Assembly (NCBI GenBank): GCA_951812975.1
Contig: CATOTC010000003.1
Span: 62,001 to 126,000 of the forward strand
Source: an uncultured Acidimicrobiales bacterium
GTDB lineage: Bacteria; Actinomycetota; Acidimicrobiia; Acidimicrobiales; Aldehydirespiratoraceae
Direction: 5' to 3'
DNA: 64,000 bases
A model generated the notes under the pieces. That model was not told where the DNA came from and ran no database searches. It saw only the letters and a list, made by a program, of their open reading frames with translations. Below are positions 9,383 to 17,023 of the stretch, one piece after another. Position 1 is the first letter of the stretch. Each line of letters starts with the position of its first letter. The position numbers were made by a program, and so were the translations under genes.

Positions 9383-9780
9383 TGTCTGAGGTTCGTCTTG
9401 AAGCCGGCATTGTGACCGGTGACGTTGCCGCACTGGTGCGGTTCTATTGCGAAGCTCTGGGCTTCTCGGTCGAAAGGGAGTTGAGTTTCGCGGAGGGCGA
9501 GGTGTATCGGCTGGTTCGCGGCGCTGCCCAGCTCAAGCTTTTCCAACCGAACGGTGAGCGCGAACCGACGCCGACTCCGGATGTCTGGCACGAACGCGTC
9601 GGTTGGGCCTACGCGGCCTTGCACGTGGATGATGCGGCAGCGGAGGTGAAGAAGGTTCTGTCCCACGGCGGAGCGGTGCTGACCGATGTGACCCACCATC
9701 GGCCCGGTGCCTGCTACGCGCTTGTCATCGATCCCGACGGCAACGTCCTAGAACTGCTCCAGGAGGCGCCAGAACCGTGA
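9382..9780 (+). CDS. VOC/glyoxalase-family protein
   Basis: 132-residue vicinal-oxygen-chelate protein made of paired beta-alpha-beta-beta-beta units (VTGDVAALVRFYCEALGFSVERE at the start, LVIDPDGNVLELLQ at the end). VOC proteins use a metal to act on CoA thioesters, diols or aldehydes; a role such as methylmalonyl-CoA-epimerase-like chemistry is possible but not shown. The ATG overlaps the preceding stop by one base (TGATG); a GTG just upstream at 9379 is an alternative. Last bases overlap the next GTG. Confidence 0.85.
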   Translation: MSEVRLEAGIVTGDVAALVRFYCEALGFSVERELSFAEGEVYRLVRGAAQLKLFQPNGEREPTPTPDVWHERVGWAYAALHVDDAAAEVKKVLSHGGAVLTDVTHHRPGACYALVIDPDGNVLELLQEAPEP

Positions 9781-10451
9781 ACCACCAGACGCTCGAGGTG
9801 CATCACGACGGGCCAATCGGTTGGCTGATCTTCGACCGGCCCGAATCCGGCAACGCCATCGATGCTGCGATGTTCACCGAACTCGAGGCGGCGTGGCGAC
9901 AGTTGGAGACCGACCCGAAGGTCAAGGTGATCATCAACACCGGCAACGGCAACTCCTTCCAGACAGGCTTGGACGTCGAACAACTCGCCAACGACCCGCA
10001 AGCGCTTCGATCCGCTTCACGCCAGACCCGTGACTTCACCCTGCGGATGACTTCGTGGCACTGCGGTGTCAGCAAACCCGTGATCGCCGCTGTGAACGGG
10101 GTCTGCGCTGGTGGAGGCCTTCATTTTGTTGCCGATGCCGATCTGGTCATCGCTTCTGACAGCGCGACTTTTCTGGACCCGCACGTATCTGTCGGTCAGG
10201 TGTCGGCGTTCGAGTCCATCGGCTTGCTGAAGAAGGCACCGATGGAGCCGGTGAGCAGGATGGCTCTGCTCGGCGCTCACGAGAGGCTGAGCGCGCTACG
10301 AGCGCGCCAGTTGGGAATTGTTTCTGAGGTGGTGCCTTCAGCGGTGCTGCGTCAACGAGCGACTGAGATGGCAACAGCTGTGGCCGAACACGATTCAGGT
10401 CTCTTGCGTGAACTGAAGCAGATGCACTGGAACGCTCTGGAGGTGCCGTGA
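9777..10451 (+). CDS. Second crotonase-family protein with His/His active site, short C-terminus
   Basis: 224-residue paralogue of the crotonase two genes upstream, alike over most of its length. It carries the same unusual pair of His residues in place of both catalytic Glu positions (GGGLHFVADAD and DPHVSVGQ). It ends about 40 residues earlier than its paralogue and lacks most of the C-terminal trimerisation helix region. The two may form a hetero-oligomer (inference). GTG start overlaps the VOC stop as GTGA, and its stop overlaps the next GTG. Confidence 0.85.
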   Translation: MNHQTLEVHHDGPIGWLIFDRPESGNAIDAAMFTELEAAWRQLETDPKVKVIINTGNGNSFQTGLDVEQLANDPQALRSASRQTRDFTLRMTSWHCGVSKPVIAAVNGVCAGGGLHFVADADLVIASDSATFLDPHVSVGQVSAFESIGLLKKAPMEPVSRMALLGAHERLSALRARQLGIVSEVVPSAVLRQRATEMATAVAEHDSGLLRELKQMHWNALEVP

Positions 10452-11182
10452 ACGATCGCGCCTACATCCACGAGTTCATCGACATCCGGGGAGCTCACCG
10501 GGCCGACTACATGCAACACATGGCCGCGAACTGGAGCCCCGCAGCACAACAGGAGCGCAACCAGTTGCTCTTCGGCATGTGGGCCGTGTTGGGGAGCACC
10601 GGCCATTGGCCGCAGGTCTGCAACATCTGGGAGGAACCCGGGCTCGCCGGTCTGGCCAGTTCCTTCGAACGAGAGGCGGTCGGATCGGGCCTCCAGAATC
10701 CCCGGCTCGAACGTTGGTGGAACAAAGCGGCTGAGTTCCGCCGCGGCGGTTTCGACCGGATCCTCCTGCCCGCCCCGTGGATGCCGACCATCGAAGAGTC
10801 CCTGTCCGCTGGCACCCGGGCAACCGTGTTCGCCCACGAAACGTTGAAGTGCCGACCCGACACGGCTCTCGAACTGCTGGACCTTGCAAACACATCAGCC
10901 TCCAGCGCATACGAACAGTTCGGGTGGGCCCTTGTGGGTGCCTGGAGCACGGCCATGCGTGACGACGACGAGGCGATCCTGCTATGGGCGCTGCCCGACT
11001 GGCAGTCCTGGGCCGATGCCGAGACCGCTCAACGAAGCGACCCTGGGCTGCTCGCCTGGCGGTCCGAGGCTCGCAGCATCACGACCGACTGGCAGCGGAT
11101 CCTGCTCGTCGCGGCACCGCTGTGCCCGTTCCGCACCGGCCGCCAACCCAACCGCCAAGACCAGATCGACTGGACCGACTGA
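10448..11182 (+). CDS. Unknown protein with two similar halves (possible dimeric alpha/beta-barrel fold)
   Basis: 244 residues, no motif I can assign with certainty. The two halves look alike: residues 5-60 (IHEFIDIRGAHRADYMQHM up to WPQVCNIWE) and 125-195 (FAHETLKCRPDTALELLDL up to ILLWALPDWQSWADAE). Both follow a strand-helix-strand-strand-helix pattern like NIPSNAP/ABM-type monooxygenase-like barrels. If so, it would be a fused dimer acting on a small substrate of the operon. It is embedded by 4-nt overlap in the operon and precedes a ferredoxin gene by 4 nt. Confidence 0.6.
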   Translation: MNDRAYIHEFIDIRGAHRADYMQHMAANWSPAAQQERNQLLFGMWAVLGSTGHWPQVCNIWEEPGLAGLASSFEREAVGSGLQNPRLERWWNKAAEFRRGGFDRILLPAPWMPTIEESLSAGTRATVFAHETLKCRPDTALELLDLANTSASSAYEQFGWALVGAWSTAMRDDDEAILLWALPDWQSWADAETAQRSDPGLLAWRSEARSITTDWQRILLVAAPLCPFRTGRQPNRQDQIDWTD

Positions 11183-11186
11183 CACG

Positions 11187-11498
11187 ATGGATGTTTCTGG
11201 ACACGAAGAGCACGAGCAGACCGAAACGGTCGTCATCATCCTTGATCGAAGGCGAACCGAGATCGCCTACAGCGCAGGCGACACGATCCTCGAAACGGCC
11301 CGGGCCGGTGGCTTGGATCCACCTTTCTCGTGCGAGGCGGGCAATTGCGCCACCTGCATGGCGATGCTCCACGAGGGACACGTGACGATGCGCAACAACG
11401 ACGCCCTGACCCCCGAGGACATCGACGAAGGGTGGATCCTGACGTGTCAATCCCGCCCCCACGGGCGCTCTGTGACCGTGGAGTACGAGTCCTTCTGA
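11187..11498 (+). CDS. [2Fe-2S] plant-type ferredoxin
   Basis: 103-residue ferredoxin domain. The cluster ligands are the CEAGNCATC motif (C-x4-C-x2-C at about residues 49-57) and a fourth Cys near residue 87 (ILTCQSRP). It resembles the C-terminal electron-transfer domain of PaaE/KshB-type reductases but stands alone. Last gene of the plus-strand acyl-CoA operon, so it may serve an oxygenase or the dehydrogenase of this locus. The longer open frame upstream overlaps the previous gene and is not used; ATG 11187 is 4 nt after the preceding stop. Confidence 0.88.
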   Translation: MDVSGHEEHEQTETVVIILDRRRTEIAYSAGDTILETARAGGLDPPFSCEAGNCATCMAMLHEGHVTMRNNDALTPEDIDEGWILTCQSRPHGRSVTVEYESF

Positions 11499-11529
11499 CC
11501 GGGCCGCCGCCGCGCTCCGAGACGTCGGA

Positions 11530-12303
11530 TCAACCTATGACCCGACCGCCGTTGACGCCTAGCACCTGACCGGTCACGAAGCCGGCGTCGTCGCGGCACA
11601 GGTAGGCGACCGCAGCGGCAATGTCATCTGGTTGACCGACACGCCTGATCGGCATGCTCTGCAGCAGAACCTCGACGCCGGAACCCAGAAAGCCGCTCTC
11701 CTCGGCCTGCTGGAGGCTCGGTGTGTCAATGAACGACGGAGGCACGGCATTGACGGTGATGCCTTTCGAGCCGAGTTCACGGGCGAGGGAGCGGGTGAAG
11801 GCGATCACTGCTCCCTTGCTGGCCGAATAGTGCGTCTGCAGGACGCTGCCGGTCTGCGCGCTCGAGGACGCAATGTTGACGATCCTCCCCCAGCCGGCGG
11901 TCACCATGTCGCCCAGAACCGCCTGACAGCAGTCGATCGTGCCGTAGACATTGACTGCGAACACCTGCTCGAGTTCCTCCCGTGTGATCTCGCGGAACTT
12001 CTTGAACGGCGAGATCCCGGCGTTGTTCACCAGGATCGTGGCTGGACCCAGTTCTTGGCGTGTTGCAGCGACCGCTTCATCGACAGCCTGCCGGTCCGCG
12101 ACATCGACCTCGTAGGCGACGACCCGCCCACCCTCGCCTGCGATCTCCTCAGCGGCGGCAGCGGCAAGGTCCCCGTCGCGTTCGAAGATCGCGACCGACG
12201 CTCCTTCCAGACAGAGGCGTCGGCTGACGGCTAGTCCGATCCCGCGACCGCCTCCGGTGACTATGGCGGTCCTGGGACCCGACCATGCGGGAACCCCGTT
12301 CAC
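11530..12303 (-). CDS. Short-chain dehydrogenase/reductase (FabG-like)
   Basis: 257-residue Rossmann oxidoreductase. Motifs: TGGGRGIG cofactor loop, NNAGIS, catalytic Ser in IASSSAQ, and YSASKG with the catalytic Tyr and Lys. The C-terminal GFVTGQVLGVNGGRVIG is typical of FabG-like enzymes that act on 3-hydroxyacyl or secondary-alcohol substrates. The GTG at 12303 (GAGGGTGG about 5 nt upstream) leaves about ten residues before the cofactor loop, as usual; an ATG at 12348 would add 15 residues. Convergent with the ferredoxin gene and divergent from the DUF35-thiolase gene. Confidence 0.9.
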   Translation of the reverse strand: MNGVPAWSGPRTAIVTGGGRGIGLAVSRRLCLEGASVAIFERDGDLAAAAAEEIAGEGGRVVAYEVDVADRQAVDEAVAATRQELGPATILVNNAGISPFKKFREITREELEQVFAVNVYGTIDCCQAVLGDMVTAGWGRIVNIASSSAQTGSVLQTHYSASKGAVIAFTRSLARELGSKGITVNAVPPSFIDTPSLQQAEESGFLGSGVEVLLQSMPIRRVGQPDDIAAAVAYLCRDDAGFVTGQVLGVNGGRVIG

Positions 12304-12476
12304 GACGCCACCCTCGAACAGACCCGGTTCATGGACCACTCCTTGCATCCTGGACGGGGATTCCGTCGCGGCTGCTGAGCGACGGTACCGCTTCGGTTCC
12401 GTCGCCGACAAGTTCCATAGACCCTCGTTTCGAGCATCGCGTGCTAGTACTAGTGCGTCCTTGGACTTGTTCGACC
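12304..12476. promoter_or_regulatory. Divergent control region with CTAGTACTAG palindrome
   Basis: The 173 nt between the SDR and the DUF35-thiolase starts include a perfect 10-bp palindrome, CTAGTACTAG, at 12444-12453, about 24 nt before the ATG at 12477. It is a plausible repressor site. No clear -35/-10 pair could be assigned. Confidence 0.35.
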
Positions 12477-14099
12477 ATGCGTATTCTGCCGAAGCTCAAC
12501 CCCGAGAACGAGTGGTTCTGGACCTCCGGTGCCGACGGTCGCCTACGTATCCAAGGCTGTCGCGACTGTGCGGTCCTGGTGCACCCTCCTGCACCCGTCT
12601 GCCCAGCTTGCGGCAGCAGCGATCGGCAACCGACCGAGGTGTCCGGGCGAGCCACGGTGGCCGGTTACACCATCAACTCCCACCAGTGGATCCCGGGCTT
12701 CGACCCGCCCTACGTCATCGCAGTCGTCGCCCTAGATGAGTCGCCTGAGGTGCGGCTCACCACCAATATCGTCGGCTGCGATGCCGACGACGTCCATATC
12801 GGCCAGGAGGTACAGGTGTGTTTCGAGGAGCAGGACGGCGTCTTCGTTCCGCTCTTCTCCCCGACTGGTGAGACCCGCGAGAATCCCGTGCCCGAAACGC
12901 GTCTTCCCGCTCCCCGGCCGGCACCCTACAGCGAGCGCTTCGAGCACCGGGTGGTGCTGTCCGGCATCGGCCGCTCCGAGATCGGTCGGCGCTTGATGCG
13001 AGATCCGCTGTCGCTCACCACCGACGCCTGCCTCGCAGCCATAGCCGACGCAGGGCTCCGCAGAGAGGACATCGACGGCCTCTCCACATACCCGGGTCCC
13101 GCCGGCATGGGTTTCAGCGAAGGCGGCGTGACCGCCGTGGAGGAGGCGCTGCGTCTACAGCCAACGTGGATCAACGGCGGCGGGGACATCCCAGGCCCTG
13201 GCGGCGCGCTGATCGCCGCAATGCTCGCTGTCTCGGCCGGACTCTGCCGGCATGTTCTGTGCTTTAGGACCGTCTGGGAGACGACCTTCGCGGCCCGCGG
13301 CGGCATGGGCGCTTCGAGTGGGGCCGGCGGTTCTGACTGGATGCAGTGGCGAATGCCCTTCGGTGCGACCTCGGCCGCGAACTGGATCGCCATGAACGCC
13401 AACCAGTACCTGCACCGCTACGGCGCCACCCGCGATCTGTTCGGCCGAATCGCTGTCAATGCCCGCAGCAACGCCGCAAGGAACCCGTCGGCGATCTACC
13501 GCGACCCCATGAACCTCGACGACTACTACGCAGCGCGTCCGATCACCAGCCCCTTCGGGCTCTACGACTGCGACGTGCCCTGTGACGCGTCGATCGCGGT
13601 CGTCGTGTCGGCCGCGGACACTGCGGGAAACCTCCCGAATCCTGCTGTTCGCGTCGAGGCCGTGGGTACCCAGATCCTCGAGCGGGTCTCCTGGGACCAG
13701 GGCACGCTGACCCATGAACCCCAAGTGCTCGGCCAGGCGGCGCACCTGTGGACCCGGACTCAACTGCAGCCCGACGACATCGATGTGGCGCTGCTCTACG
13801 ACGGGTTCACCTTCAACTGTGTGAGCTGGCTCGAGGGGCTGGGTTTCTGCGGCTTCGGGGAGGCTCAGGACTTCGTCGGCGACGGCAGCCGCATCGCGCT
13901 CGACGGTGACCTCCCTCTGAACCCCCATGGTGGACAGCTCTCCGAGGGCCGCACCCACGGCTTCGGCTTCATCCACGAGGCTGTGCTGCAACTTCGTCAA
14001 GCGGCCGGCGAACGACAGGTGGCCGACGCCCGAACTGCTGTCGTGGCGACGGGTGGCGGAACTCCGTCAGGTGTGATGTTGCTGCGCGGTGACGCCTGA
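12477..14099 (+). CDS. Fused DUF35 (Zn-ribbon/OB-fold) and thiolase-like lipid-transfer protein
   Basis: 540 residues. Residues 1-140 form a DUF35 module: a Zn ribbon with Cys28, Cys31, Cys42 and Cys45, then an OB-fold strand set. From about residue 150 it is a thiolase superfamily domain of the SCP-x/Ltp2 type (VLSGIGRSEIGRRLMRDPLSL, later NPHGGQLSEGRTHGFG). The C-terminal GGGTPSG lacks the thiolase Cys, so true thiolysis is unlikely. In steroid side-chain degradation, separate Ltp2 and DUF35 partners form a retro-aldolase; here they are on one chain. ATG 12477 is chosen because family similarity begins there. Likely a C-C bond-cleaving or forming enzyme on a CoA thioester (inference). Confidence 0.85.
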   Translation: MRILPKLNPENEWFWTSGADGRLRIQGCRDCAVLVHPPAPVCPACGSSDRQPTEVSGRATVAGYTINSHQWIPGFDPPYVIAVVALDESPEVRLTTNIVGCDADDVHIGQEVQVCFEEQDGVFVPLFSPTGETRENPVPETRLPAPRPAPYSERFEHRVVLSGIGRSEIGRRLMRDPLSLTTDACLAAIADAGLRREDIDGLSTYPGPAGMGFSEGGVTAVEEALRLQPTWINGGGDIPGPGGALIAAMLAVSAGLCRHVLCFRTVWETTFAARGGMGASSGAGGSDWMQWRMPFGATSAANWIAMNANQYLHRYGATRDLFGRIAVNARSNAARNPSAIYRDPMNLDDYYAARPITSPFGLYDCDVPCDASIAVVVSAADTAGNLPNPAVRVEAVGTQILERVSWDQGTLTHEPQVLGQAAHLWTRTQLQPDDIDVALLYDGFTFNCVSWLEGLGFCGFGEAQDFVGDGSRIALDGDLPLNPHGGQLSEGRTHGFGFIHEAVLQLRQAAGERQVADARTAVVATGGGTPSGVMLLRGDA

Positions 14100-14132
14100 T
14101 CGTACGGTGAACCCACTGCGAAAGGACTCAAG

Positions 14133-15371
14133 ATGCCCGAACCGACCGTGACCGTTCTCCACGCACGGGGCGTGCTCGACATCGACAGCGGCGAGGTCAT
14201 CGACTCGGGTTACGTCCGCGTCGAGGGCAACCGCATCGCTGCGGTGGGAACCGATTCCAGCACCGCGAGCGATGCCGATGAGTTGATGGAGCTTCCTGAG
14301 CTGACGCTCATCCCGGGGCTCATGGACATGGAGGTCGATCTCGTGCTGGGAGGACCAGGGGCCGGGTTGAACGATCCCGTTCGGCTCGACCCACCCAAGA
14401 TGACCCTGCGGGCCGTCAGCAACGGCATGCGGACGTTGCGCGCCGGGTTCACGACCGTCCGCAACCTCGGACTGTTCGTGAAGACCGGTGGGTATGTGCT
14501 CGACGTCGCCCTGCGCGACGCCATAAACGCCGGTTGGGTCGACGGCCCACGGATCTTCGCGGCCGGCCATGCCATTGTTCCAACCGGTGGACATCTCGAT
14601 CCCAGCGCCCAGAGTTCGCTTGCTCCCCACATCATGCCGCTGACGCTCGAAGAGGGAATCGCTGACGGGGTCGACGAGGTGCGCAAGGCGGTGCGCTACC
14701 AGATCAAGCACGGAGTCGATCTAATCAAGTGCTGCGCATCGGGCGGGGTGATGACCGATTCCGGACCGGCCGGCGCCCAGCAGTACTCCACTGACGAATT
14801 GTCTGCAATCGCCGACGAGGCCCATCGCCGCGGCTTGAAGGTGGCGACCCACTGCCACGGTGACGTTGCAGTCAACGCCGCGCTCGACGCCGGCATCGAC
14901 TGCATCGAGCATGGTTTCATGATCACCGGCGACACGATCCAGCGGCTGGTCGACACCGACACCTTCCTGGTCTCCACCAACGCGCTGACTGAGAACTGGG
15001 ACGTCTCGGCTCACCCCCAGTCGATTCAAGCACGCGCCGCGGAGGTGTTCCCGAAGTCGAGAGAGTCGCTGTCCAACGCCATCGAGGCGGGCGTCAAGAT
15101 CGCCTCCGGCAGCGATGCTCCCGCTATCTGGCACGGTCGCAATGCCGAGGAGCTCGTCGTGCTCGTTAAGCGGGGCATGTCGCCTCTCCAGGCCATCCGC
15201 GCTGCCACGGTTGTGAGCGCCGAGCTGGTCGATGCCCCCGACCTCGGGCGGATTGCCCCTGGGATGCTCGCCGACATCGTCGGGGTCCCCGGTGACCCGC
15301 TGAGCGACATCACAGTCACCCAGCAGGTGGCCTTCGTGATGAAGGACGGCAAGGTCTACAAGCGTCGGTGA
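14133..15371 (+). CDS. Imidazolonepropionase/Xaa-Pro-dipeptidase-like amidohydrolase lacking the HxH metal motif
   Basis: 412-residue member of the amidohydrolase superfamily. The beta-sandwich start, the bridging Lys199 (DLIKCCASGG), His240 (THCHG), His260 (CIEHG) and the Asp in SGSDAPA are all in place. However the usual PGLID-x-H-x-H is PGLMDMEVDL, so the two metal-binding His are Glu67 and Asp69. A mononuclear or altered metal centre is expected. Relatives hydrolyse N-acyl amino acids or methylphosphonates. Preceded by AAAGGA 6-11 nt before the ATG and 33 nt after the DUF35-thiolase, with which it may be co-transcribed. Confidence 0.85.
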   Translation: MPEPTVTVLHARGVLDIDSGEVIDSGYVRVEGNRIAAVGTDSSTASDADELMELPELTLIPGLMDMEVDLVLGGPGAGLNDPVRLDPPKMTLRAVSNGMRTLRAGFTTVRNLGLFVKTGGYVLDVALRDAINAGWVDGPRIFAAGHAIVPTGGHLDPSAQSSLAPHIMPLTLEEGIADGVDEVRKAVRYQIKHGVDLIKCCASGGVMTDSGPAGAQQYSTDELSAIADEAHRRGLKVATHCHGDVAVNAALDAGIDCIEHGFMITGDTIQRLVDTDTFLVSTNALTENWDVSAHPQSIQARAAEVFPKSRESLSNAIEAGVKIASGSDAPAIWHGRNAEELVVLVKRGMSPLQAIRAATVVSAELVDAPDLGRIAPGMLADIVGVPGDPLSDITVTQQVAFVMKDGKVYKRR

Positions 15372-15377
15372 GCCCGC

Positions 15378-16145
15378 TCAGAGCGCGAGTCGTCGAGTGA
15401 AGAGCTGCCCGTACTCTTCGAGCTCGTCGTCCACGCCCGCCAGGCGGAGCAGATGCCAGAACAGGGCAATGTTGCTCGACACGACCGGGACGCCCACTTC
15501 CTCTTCGATCTGAGCCGCGTTCGCGAGGACCCGAAGACTCGTGCACGACACGAACACCGCTTCGCTGTCAGCGTCGGCCACGGCACGGATCCCATCGATG
15601 ATCGACGTCTCGGAGATGCGGGCCACGACCAGGTCACTGGGTTCCAGGAACGATCCGAGCGCGGTGACTGTCATCCCCGCATCCGCGAAGTGCTCGGCGA
15701 TCGGCGCCGTGACTTCGGCTGTGTACGGCGTGACCACGGCGATTCGTCTGGCCTCCAGCGCATGAAAGGCCGCCACGGCCGCGGATATCGGGGTTGTGCA
15801 GGCCACACCGGGATGCACGGTGCGAACAGCAGCGGTCACCGCATCCACACCGATCAGCGTCGCCGCCGAGGTGCAGCCGTAACCGATGGCATCAAACCGG
15901 AAGTCCGGTGGCAGCAGTCCCGCAGCGACGGGCAGACGCTGTTCCATGTCGGTCAACGACTGTGGCGTCACTTCGGTGTCGTTGGGAATTCGCGAGTGAT
16001 AGAAGGCAACGCCGTCGATGTTCATCATCTTTGCCTCGGCCTCGATCGTCTGATCGCTCTGCAACACGATCAGGCCGATGCGTGCCCGCGGTCCACAGCC
16101 CTCGTCGGTCTCGAATGACAACGGCACCACTTCGGGAGCCGTCAC
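15378..16145 (-). CDS. Asp/Glu-racemase superfamily protein (maleate isomerase/arylmalonate decarboxylase type)
   Basis: 255 residues with the two-Cys arrangement of this superfamily: Cys in GYGCTSAA near residue 94 and Cys in VFVSCTSLR near residue 200, each in a GxxCT-like context. These enzymes use one or two Cys for racemisation, maleate cis-trans isomerisation or malonate decarboxylation. The GTG start at 16145 overlaps the PhyH stop (GTGA), so it is translated as the third gene of the minus-strand trio. Specific substrate cannot be assigned. Confidence 0.85.
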   Translation of the reverse strand: MTAPEVVPLSFETDEGCGPRARIGLIVLQSDQTIEAEAKMMNIDGVAFYHSRIPNDTEVTPQSLTDMEQRLPVAAGLLPPDFRFDAIGYGCTSAATLIGVDAVTAAVRTVHPGVACTTPISAAVAAFHALEARRIAVVTPYTAEVTAPIAEHFADAGMTVTALGSFLEPSDLVVARISETSIIDGIRAVADADSEAVFVSCTSLRVLANAAQIEEEVGVPVVSSNIALFWHLLRLAGVDDELEEYGQLFTRRLAL

Positions 16146-17023
16146 CTCGCAGCTCCGCCGGCTTTGGCCTGCTGGGAGAAGAAGGACGCGCCGGTGGGCA
16201 CCTCGGGGTATTCCATCTCATAGGCGGAGCATCGGACGCGGTTGGTGCGGACGCCGCGCACGACCTCACCCTCGTGGCGGCTCGGGAGGTGGTTGACCTG
16301 CAGGGGCTTGGAGTCCTCGGCCCGGTACTCGCAGATGAACAGCGTTCGGGGCGCATCTGAGTTGTTGGGGGCCGAGCCGTGCAGCAGACGGGTGTGCATC
16401 AGGCACGCCGAGCCTGCGGGCCCATAGACAGGAACGGCTCGGCCAACGTGCGCGGCCTCTACCTCGGCGCTCACGGTGCCGGTGTACACGCCGTCATGCC
16501 AATGGTCGAACAGGTCACCGCGGTGGGTGCCGGGCACGACCTTCAGAGGCCCGTTCTCCAGGGTGACGTCGTCGAGGAAGAACAGCACAGCGATGAGGTC
16601 TTCGTTGGTGTGGGGCTGGAACATGAAATCCTGGTGATACCTAACTTCAGTGGCGGAACCAGGTTGTTTGGCGTTGATCTTCGAGTTGTTGTATTCGACG
16701 TTCGGGCCGATGAGTTGAGCGACGGCATCGAGGGCCCGGTTGTTGCGCATCACTTCGAGGTAGGCGTCGGAGACGTCGACGGGAGACGCGACCCTGCGCA
16801 GAGCGGGCCGCTGCGGGGTGTGGTCGACCTCGAGGTCGAAGCGGGGTCGATCGGCGGGCGTGTCGCCGTATGGTTCGGAGTGTCCGCGGCTCTCTTCCAC
16901 CCAGGCTGCGAAGTCGCCCTGGATCGCCGCGAGTTGTGGCGGGCTCAAAGCGTTCTCGACGAAGGCGTAGCCGTTGGCCCAGTAGGCTTCGATTTCGGCG
17001 GCACAAAGAACTTTGTTGGACAT
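16142..17023 (-). CDS. Phytanoyl-CoA dioxygenase (PhyH) family protein
   Basis: 293-residue Fe(II)/2-oxoglutarate oxygenase. Iron ligands are H-x-D in RYHQDFMF and the distal His in MHTRLLHGSAPNNSD, followed by an Arg (PRTLF) for 2-oxoglutarate. PhyH relatives hydroxylate acyl-CoAs, ectoine-like compounds or other small acids. ATG 17023 shares one base with the upstream stop (TGATG); the longer open frame lies in the peptidase gene. Sits between an M24 peptidase-like gene and an Asp/Glu-racemase-like gene. Confidence 0.9.
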   Translation of the reverse strand: MSNKVLCAAEIEAYWANGYAFVENALSPPQLAAIQGDFAAWVEESRGHSEPYGDTPADRPRFDLEVDHTPQRPALRRVASPVDVSDAYLEVMRNNRALDAVAQLIGPNVEYNNSKINAKQPGSATEVRYHQDFMFQPHTNEDLIAVLFFLDDVTLENGPLKVVPGTHRGDLFDHWHDGVYTGTVSAEVEAAHVGRAVPVYGPAGSACLMHTRLLHGSAPNNSDAPRTLFICEYRAEDSKPLQVNHLPSRHEGEVVRGVRTNRVRCSAYEMEYPEVPTGASFFSQQAKAGGAAR

